A stretch of DNA of 64,000 nucleotides from CAWUEZ02 sp963921355 (GTDB taxonomy: Bacteria > Pseudomonadota > Alphaproteobacteria > Thalassobaculales > Thalassobaculaceae): positions 62,001-126,000 of the forward strand of contig OZ001190.1 of assembly GCA_963921355.3 (NCBI GenBank), read 5' to 3'. The position numbers and the translations under genes are program-made. The first letter of the stretch is position 1; each line of letters opens with the position of its first letter. Positions 58,700 to 64,000 of this stretch are shown here, piece after piece. The notes under the pieces are model-generated. The model did not search any database and was not told where the DNA came from. It worked only from the letters and a program-made list of their open reading frames with translations.

Positions 58700-59887
58700 C
58701 TAAATCAACGTAAAAAGATCCACTGGCGCGTCCAGCCCCTTAACGCTATGCGCCCCGATCGACCGAACCGCATCGGGCGGCAGATGCCGCGCGACCGACT
58801 CGGAGAGTAGGATCGCGTGCCCCAAGGGCCCGCAGAGCGCTTCGATCCGGCTCGTCAGGTTGACCGCCGGCCCGATCACCGTGAAGGCCTGGCGCCCGTC
58901 AGCCCCCACATTGCCATACCGCACCGTTCCGACATGCAGCGCGACCTCCAACGCAAGCATTGTCGGATCCGCCGTCCGCAGCGCCGCGATCGCGTCAACC
59001 ATCGCCCGGGACGCGGCAACACCCCGCGCGCAGGCCTGCGCCGGATCACCCTCGACATCGAACGCCGCCAGAAACCCGTCGCCCAGAAACGCCAGGATCT
59101 CGCCTTCCGCGCGGTGAACGGGCGGCACCATGGCCTCCAGGTGACGGTCCAGAAATCCCGCCAGGGATTCTCCGGGCAGGGAGTCACTCGCCGCTGTGAA
59201 CCCTGCCAGATCGGCAATCAGGATCACCGCATCGATGGCCTGTGTCTGGCCGGGCTGGATCGAACCCTCGAGCACCGCCGCTCCGGAGCGCTTGCCGACA
59301 TAGGTGTCCAACAGAGTGCGGGCAATGGTGCGTTCCTGGCCCGGCTCGATCGCGGCCGCCACGCGTGGCGCGACATCGTCCACGATCCTCAGGTCGGACT
59401 CGCTGAACCCGCCAGGGTGTCGGCTGATCCACCGAACGATCGCGCATTCGCCCCGATCGACGTTCGGCTCATCGAAGGGAAACAGGTGAACCAGATAGTC
59501 CGTCACCCCGTCGGCGGCAAAATCCTCCAGGACATCAAAATCGCGTTCGCAGTCGGCACGGTGCAGCGGTCGGTGCAACCGCATAATGCTGTTCTTCAGC
59601 ATGAAATAGAGCGGGCTGCGGCGCCAATCCTCCGCCACCGCATCCGCGTGTCGAAAGGTGTCGAGATGGTGATTGGAGTCGCTCCGCCAGGTCATGCCCA
59701 GCGCATCCACCGTCGGGTGCAGGGTGCGCGCCGAAGCCCGGATCTCGTCAACCGGCACGCCGGCCTGGCGCAGCCCGGCACCGACCCGCGGGACGATCTC
59801 CTCGATCGACGCCCGGCGCAGGGCCAAGGTGATCAGGTCATCTCCGAGCGCCCGAACCACCGGGTGCCATGAGCCTGGGTCTTCCAT
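58700..59887 (-). CDS. Class III adenylate/guanylate cyclase
   Basis: This 395-residue soluble protein has an N-terminal part (residues 1-190) that includes GAF-like helices and strands and ends in DLRIVDDVAPRVAAAIE. The C-terminal catalytic domain has the metal-binding Asp in VILIADLAGFTAASD, the second in FLGDGFLAAFD, and the VGTVRYGNVG and IGPAVNLTSRIEAL motifs. It probably makes cAMP; base choice cannot be told. It lies 25 bp upstream of the lrp gene on the same strand but is likely separate. Confidence 0.9.
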   Translation of the reverse strand: MEDPGSWHPVVRALGDDLITLALRRASIEEIVPRVGAGLRQAGVPVDEIRASARTLHPTVDALGMTWRSDSNHHLDTFRHADAVAEDWRRSPLYFMLKNSIMRLHRPLHRADCERDFDVLEDFAADGVTDYLVHLFPFDEPNVDRGECAIVRWISRHPGGFSESDLRIVDDVAPRVAAAIEPGQERTIARTLLDTYVGKRSGAAVLEGSIQPGQTQAIDAVILIADLAGFTAASDSLPGESLAGFLDRHLEAMVPPVHRAEGEILAFLGDGFLAAFDVEGDPAQACARGVAASRAMVDAIAALRTADPTMLALEVALHVGTVRYGNVGADGRQAFTVIGPAVNLTSRIEALCGPLGHAILLSESVARHLPPDAVRSIGAHSVKGLDAPVDLFTLI

Positions 59888-59979
59888 ATCGGGTTCCCGC
59901 GGTCGTCGGATCGGAGCCTGAGTCTAACGGCCAGGCCCGGCCGCTTTCAAACCCTTCGGCCGCCTGCTAGACGAAACAG

Positions 59980-62736
59980 ATGCGTTCCCCCGTCGCCCGT
60001 GAAATCAGCCGCTTCAATGCCTTGCATGCCGCACCCGCGGGTGCCGCATGGCGCTTACCGGACGGCACGATCGAACGGCTGTCCGCCTCTCAAGCGGCGT
60101 TGCGGGCACACGACGCGCCGCCGGTCGTCTGCCATGCCCGCGCGATCGCCCGACGCCTGGGTGTCGAGCGAATCGATGCGCTCGACATCCTCGAGCTGTT
60201 CGCCTTCGTCCATCCCGCGACATTCTGCCTGCCGACACCGAAGGGCCTGGCGGAGTGGATCGGCCTTCCCTCGCCGACCCATCTGGACGATGTGCCCGAC
60301 AGCCTGCTGGCGGTCGCGGACGCGCTGCTGGCCGAGATGGCCGAACGCGAGGCGCTCGAAGGACGGGATCGCTGGTCATGGCCGATCGCCCGCGTCATGC
60401 ACGATGGCGGCTGGGGTTGGGGACGGCTGGTGCTGCTGGCGCTCGACGAGCCCGAGCCGGGCCCGCCGGCGCCGATCCGCGCGTCCGCCATGGAGGTCTG
60501 GCGCGACCTGCACGAATGGTCCGAGCACGCACCGCCGCCGCCGCCCGGGCATCTGCCGGTCGAAGAAGCTGAAGCTCGCTCCCGGCTTGGCGAGATGCTC
60601 GGTTCGGGTGCGGAAGCCCGGCCATCCCAGGCGGACTATGCCGCCGCCGTGGCCGCCGCGTTCCGACCGCGCGATCGCGACGGCGAACCGGCGGTGGTGC
60701 TCGCCGAGGCCGGAACCGGCGTCGGCAAGACCCTCGGCTACCTGGCACCCGCCTCGGTCTGGGCGGAGAAGAACGAAGGGACTGTCTGGGTCTCGACCTA
60801 CACCCGGAATCTGCAGGCGCAGATCGACGATGAGCTTGACCGGCTCTATCCGGATCCGGTCGCCAAGGCCCAGCGGGTCGTGGTCCGCAAGGGCCGTGAG
60901 AACTACCTGTGTCTGCTCAACCTCGATGAAGCGTCGCGCACGTTGCCGATGCAGCCGCAATACGCGACGGCCCTCGGCCTGATGGCCCGCTGGGCCGCTG
61001 TCACCCGCGACGGCGACCTGCAGGGCGGCGACTTCCCGTCCTGGCTTTCCGACATTCTGGGGCGCGGCAGGACCTTCGGCCTGGCCGACCGCCGCGGCGA
61101 GTGCGTGTATTCGGCCTGTCCGCACTACAACAAGTGCTTCATCGAGCGCTCGGTCCGGCGCGCCCGAAGGGCCCGGCTGGTGATCGCCAACCATGCGCTG
61201 GTGATGATCCAGGCGGCGCTGGGAGGGCTCGACGATGGCAATGTGCCCAGCCGCTACGTGTTCGACGAAGGCCACCACGTCTTCGAGGCGGCCGACGGCG
61301 CTTTCTCCGCGCACCTGTCGGCTCAGGAGACCGTTGAGCTGCGCCGGTGGCTGCTCGGCGCCGAAGGCCGGCGGTCGGGGCGGGCGCGCGGATTGCGGCG
61401 ACGGGTTGAGGAACTGGCCGCCGACCGACCCGCGGCTCTGGACGCCCTGGCGGAAATCGAGAATGCGGCGCGCGCACTGCCCGGCGATGGCTGGATGAAC
61501 CGGTTGTCGGACGACCAACCGAAGGGACCGACCGAGGTCTTTCTGACGGCCGTCCGGCGCCAGGTCTATGCCCGCTCGGGCGATCCGCAATCGCCCTACG
61601 GTCTCGAATGCGACCCGCAGCCGGCGATCGACGGTCTCGTCGCCGCCGCCAGGGACCTGGAACGCGCCCTTGCCCGGCTGGTCGAGCCGATGACCACGTT
61701 GCGCGCCGAGCTGCTCGCCATACTCGACGAGCGGGCCGAGGATCTAGAAACGGCGACGCGGCTGCGCATCGAAGCGGCGGCGCGCGCGCTGGCCCGGCGC
61801 GGGGACACCACGGTCAACGGCTGGCGCGACATGCTCTCCAGCCTCGAGGTCGAGACCCCGGAGGCCTTCGTCGACTGGATGGCGGTCGACCGGATTGACG
61901 GTCGGGACATCGATATCGGACTGCACCGCCATTGGATCGATCCGACCCAACCGTTCACGGAAACCGTCGCCAAGGGCGCCCACGGCATGGTCGTCACCTC
62001 GGCCACGCTGCGGGACGGGTCCGGCGATGAGGCCCTGGACTGGCAGGCGGCCGAAGCCCGCACCGGCGCGGTCCATCTGGCGCAGCCGGCGGTCCGGACC
62101 GCTGTTTCCTCGCCCTTCGACTATCCGGCCCATACCCGGGTCTTCATTGTCGGCGATGTGCGCAAGGACGATCTGGACCAGGTGGCGGCGGCCTATCGCA
62201 CCCTGTTCGAAGCCTCCGGGGGCGGCGGGCTCGGTCTGTTCACCGCGATCAGCCGGCTGCGCGGCGTCCACCAGCGGATCGCCGCCCATCTCGACCAGGC
62301 CGGCCTGCCGCTCTACGCCCAGCATGTCGACGGCATGAACCTGGCGACCCTGATTGATATCTTCCGCGCGGAGCCCGAAAGCTGTCTGCTGGGCACGGAC
62401 GCGGTGCGCGACGGGGTCGACGTGCCGGGCGACAGTCTGCGAACGATCGTGTTCGACCGCGTGCCGTGGCCGCGGCCCGATATCCTGTACCGCGCCCGGC
62501 GGGCCGCTTTCGGTGGCAACGCCTATACCGACATGTTGACCCGGCTTCGCCTCAAGCAGGCGTTCGGCCGGCTGATCCGTCGGGCCGACGACCGGGGGGT
62601 CTTCGTTCTGCTGGACCCGATGATGCCGAGCCGCCTGCTGGGCGCCTTTCCGCCGGGCGTCGACATCCGGCGCTGCGGCCTGGCTGAGGCGGTAGCGGAG
62701 ACCCGTACGTTCCTGCAAGAGATCAGCGGTGCCTGA
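59980..62736 (+). CDS. DinG/XPD-like superfamily 2 DNA helicase
   Basis: This 918-residue helicase has a Walker A motif AEAGTGVGKTLGYLAP near residue 246 and cysteines for a [4Fe-4S] cluster (ENYLCLLN, then GECVYSACPHYNKC). It also has the DEAH-type box VFDEGHHVFEAAD, motif III VVTSATLRDGSGD and the C-terminal motif QAFGRLIRRADDRG. An N-terminal extension of about 200 residues is unlike E. coli DinG. It likely unwinds DNA during repair or replication conflicts. It overlaps the GNAT gene by 8 nt. Confidence 0.92.
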   Translation: MRSPVAREISRFNALHAAPAGAAWRLPDGTIERLSASQAALRAHDAPPVVCHARAIARRLGVERIDALDILELFAFVHPATFCLPTPKGLAEWIGLPSPTHLDDVPDSLLAVADALLAEMAEREALEGRDRWSWPIARVMHDGGWGWGRLVLLALDEPEPGPPAPIRASAMEVWRDLHEWSEHAPPPPPGHLPVEEAEARSRLGEMLGSGAEARPSQADYAAAVAAAFRPRDRDGEPAVVLAEAGTGVGKTLGYLAPASVWAEKNEGTVWVSTYTRNLQAQIDDELDRLYPDPVAKAQRVVVRKGRENYLCLLNLDEASRTLPMQPQYATALGLMARWAAVTRDGDLQGGDFPSWLSDILGRGRTFGLADRRGECVYSACPHYNKCFIERSVRRARRARLVIANHALVMIQAALGGLDDGNVPSRYVFDEGHHVFEAADGAFSAHLSAQETVELRRWLLGAEGRRSGRARGLRRRVEELAADRPAALDALAEIENAARALPGDGWMNRLSDDQPKGPTEVFLTAVRRQVYARSGDPQSPYGLECDPQPAIDGLVAAARDLERALARLVEPMTTLRAELLAILDERAEDLETATRLRIEAAARALARRGDTTVNGWRDMLSSLEVETPEAFVDWMAVDRIDGRDIDIGLHRHWIDPTQPFTETVAKGAHGMVVTSATLRDGSGDEALDWQAAEARTGAVHLAQPAVRTAVSSPFDYPAHTRVFIVGDVRKDDLDQVAAAYRTLFEASGGGGLGLFTAISRLRGVHQRIAAHLDQAGLPLYAQHVDGMNLATLIDIFRAEPESCLLGTDAVRDGVDVPGDSLRTIVFDRVPWPRPDILYRARRAAFGGNAYTDMLTRLRLKQAFGRLIRRADDRGVFVLLDPMMPSRLLGAFPPGVDIRRCGLAEAVAETRTFLQEISGA

Positions 62737-63196
62737 CACCCGGCTCCGCCCCGCGCGCGCCGACGAAGCCGACGATCTGACGGCGCTCGCTCTGCGGGCG
62801 AAGGCGCATTGGCCCTACGACGAGTCGCTGATGGCCGTGTTCCGGCGAACAATCGTCCTCTCAGCCGCCGATATCGAGGACCATGTGGCCCTGGTGCACG
62901 AGACCGACGCCATGGTCGACGGGGTCGCGCTGCTCAGGGTCGGCACCGACACGGCCGAACTCGACCACCTTTGGGTCGACCCGCCGGCCATGGGGCACGG
63001 GATCGGGCGCCGGCTGCTCGAGGCGACCGCCGAGGAAGCCCGCCGTCGCGGCGCCCGGCATCTGATGTTGAATTCCGATCCCTATGCCGAGCCGTTCTAC
63101 CGGCGTCTCGGAGCGGTGAAGGTCGGCGACCATCCGGTCGCGGAGATCCCGGGTCGCACGATCCCGCGCATGGCCTTCAACCTGGAGTCCGGCTGA
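62729..63196 (+). CDS. GNAT family N-acetyltransferase
   Basis: This 155-residue protein has the acetyl-CoA motif GHGIGRRLLEATAEEARRRG and the preceding strand ELDHLWVDPPAMG, ending in the NSDPYAEPFYRRLGAVKVG segment. It starts at a GTG inside the end of the helicase gene. The acceptor substrate is unknown. It converges with ctaA. Confidence 0.88.
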   Translation: MPDTRLRPARADEADDLTALALRAKAHWPYDESLMAVFRRTIVLSAADIEDHVALVHETDAMVDGVALLRVGTDTAELDHLWVDPPAMGHGIGRRLLEATAEEARRRGARHLMLNSDPYAEPFYRRLGAVKVGDHPVAEIPGRTIPRMAFNLESG

Positions 63197-63209
63197 TCGT
63201 CTGTGCGGT

Positions 63210-64000
63210 TCAGCCGGCGCGCAGGCTGAACCGGGTCCAGACCGCCGCACTGAACAGCGCGACCGCGCCGAACTGATGCAGCGCGCCGAGCCAGACCGGA
63301 ACCCCGGCGAGCAGCGTCACGATGCCAAGGGCCACCTGAACGACGACCGCCACACCGAGCAGAGTGATCGGCAGGCGCGCGCCCTCGGCGACGCGGGCGC
63401 GGTTGCGCCACACAAAGACCAGCGCCAGCACCGCCGTCAGGATCGCGATCCAGCGGTGATGGAACTGGACGGCCGGAACATGCTCGAACGGCGTCCGCCA
63501 GCCGAGATCGGCACTCCAGTAGCCCGGCGGTACCAGTTGACCATCCATCATCGGGAACGTGTTGTAGGCGTAGCCGGCATCGGTACCGGCGACGAACGCG
63601 CCCAGGACGATCGTGATGGCAATCGCCGCCAGCACATGGCCCGCACCGATCCGCTGCCCCCTTGTCCCGCCCGCCGGCCGCTGCACGAGATCGAGCGCCG
63701 TCCACAACAGCAGGCCGAGGATCAGGAACGCCATGGAAAGGTGGACCGCGAGGCGGTAGGGGCTGACCCGGGCCTCGTCGACGAGGCCGGAAGTCACCAT
63801 CCACCAGCCGATCGCGCCCTGAACCCCGCCCAGCGCCAGCAGAAGCGCCAAACGGGGAACCATCGCTCGTTCGATCCGGCCGGTGACCAGGAAGAGCAGG
63901 AAAGGCGCCGCATAGACCACACCGATCAGGCGGCCCCAGACGCGATGAACGTACTCCCAGAAGAAGATCGTCTTGAAGTCGTCGATCCCCATCCAGAAGT
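63210..64000 (-). CDS. ctaA: Haem A synthase (5' end beyond window)
   Basis: The last 263 codons or so of a CtaA/Cox15 protein, open through the right edge. It converts haem O to haem A for aa3-type oxidases. Family motifs seen are GIDDFKTIFFWEYVHRVWGRLIG, GAIGWWMVTSGL, VSPYRLAVHLSMAF, GTDAGYAYNTFPMMDG and the ligand histidines in FHHRWIA and LGALHQFGAV. The true start lies outside the window. It shows the organism also respires aerobically. Confidence 0.95.
   Translation of the reverse strand, partial: FWMGIDDFKTIFFWEYVHRVWGRLIGVVYAAPFLLFLVTGRIERAMVPRLALLLALGGVQGAIGWWMVTSGLVDEARVSPYRLAVHLSMAFLILGLLLWTALDLVQRPAGGTRGQRIGAGHVLAAIAITIVLGAFVAGTDAGYAYNTFPMMDGQLVPPGYWSADLGWRTPFEHVPAVQFHHRWIAILTAVLALVFVWRNRARVAEGARLPITLLGVAVVVQVALGIVTLLAGVPVWLGALHQFGAVALFSAAVWTRFSLRAG

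Noticed and set aside
1..64000. tRNA, rRNA, CRISPR arrays, integrases or insertion sequences
   Set aside because: No spaced direct repeats, no transposase or integrase motifs and no recognisable tRNA cloverleaf were seen by eye; a tRNA scan was not possible.

Overview
The window is GC-rich and densely packed, and comes from a purple, anoxygenic phototrophic alphaproteobacterium. The evidence is a photosynthesis gene cluster in the usual alphaproteobacterial order: puf genes, then bchZYXC-crtFE, crtDC, tspO-crtBIA and bchODI. The flanking genes (CcmFHI, Zur-type zinc uptake, CtaA, flagellin, a Thermus-type isocitrate dehydrogenase) fit a Rhodospirillales-like organism. No tRNA, rRNA, CRISPR array or transposase was seen.

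Region 1 (1-19674), photosynthesis. On the minus strand a long superoperon reads crtE-crtF-bchC-bchX-bchY-bchZ-pufQ-pufB-pufA-pufL-pufM and leaves the window inside pufM. crtD-crtC run divergently from crtE. A second minus-strand operon reads bchI-bchD-bchO-crtA-crtI-crtB-tspO-small ORF and converges with crtC on a composite inverted repeat. It encodes chlorophyllide-to-bacteriochlorophyllide conversion, Mg chelatase subunits, a spheroidene/spheroidenone-type carotenoid pathway, LH1 and the reaction centre. Two paired TGT-N12-ACA (PpsR/CrtJ-type) operators, each pair spaced by exactly 8 bp, lie upstream of bchC and between crtE and crtD.

Region 2 (19815-27571), an anaerobically regulated cytochrome island. 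A secreted Rap1a/Tai-like protein and a periplasmic cytochrome with 12 CxxCH motifs face an operon of a four-cysteine FNR-type regulator with ccmF, ccmH and ccmI. An FNR box sits in the divergent promoter. This looks like a self-contained, Nrf-like electron-transfer module and is the best candidate here for an uncharacterised system.

Region 3 (27596-37085). A Thermus-type isocitrate dehydrogenase gene is divergent from a LysR gene. A TetR-controlled set follows (MMPL/RND pump, LolA-like protein, beta-barrel), with a near-identical operator in front of both tetR and the pump gene. Two tandem paralogous membrane proteins come next.

Region 4 (37249-43548) is a MoxR-type operon (DUF4129, DUF4350, MoxR, DUF58, SpoIIM-like, RDD). 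Its SpoIIM-like gene carries an in-frame TGA.

Region 5 (43794-64000) is mixed. It holds a CBS protein, a Ycf46-like AAA ATPase, an HD-GYP protein, an orphan flagellin with an extended C terminus, znuA/znuCB with a Zur palindrome, an epoxide-hydrolase-like protein, gpsA, a FAH-family hydrolase, a gene with a Fur-box-like site, a cobalamin riboswitch ahead of an ABC ATPase and tonB, frameshifted lrp and lysE genes, a class III cyclase, a DinG-like helicase, a GNAT protein and a partial ctaA.

All assignments come from reading protein motifs, gene order and DNA patterns; no database search was run.
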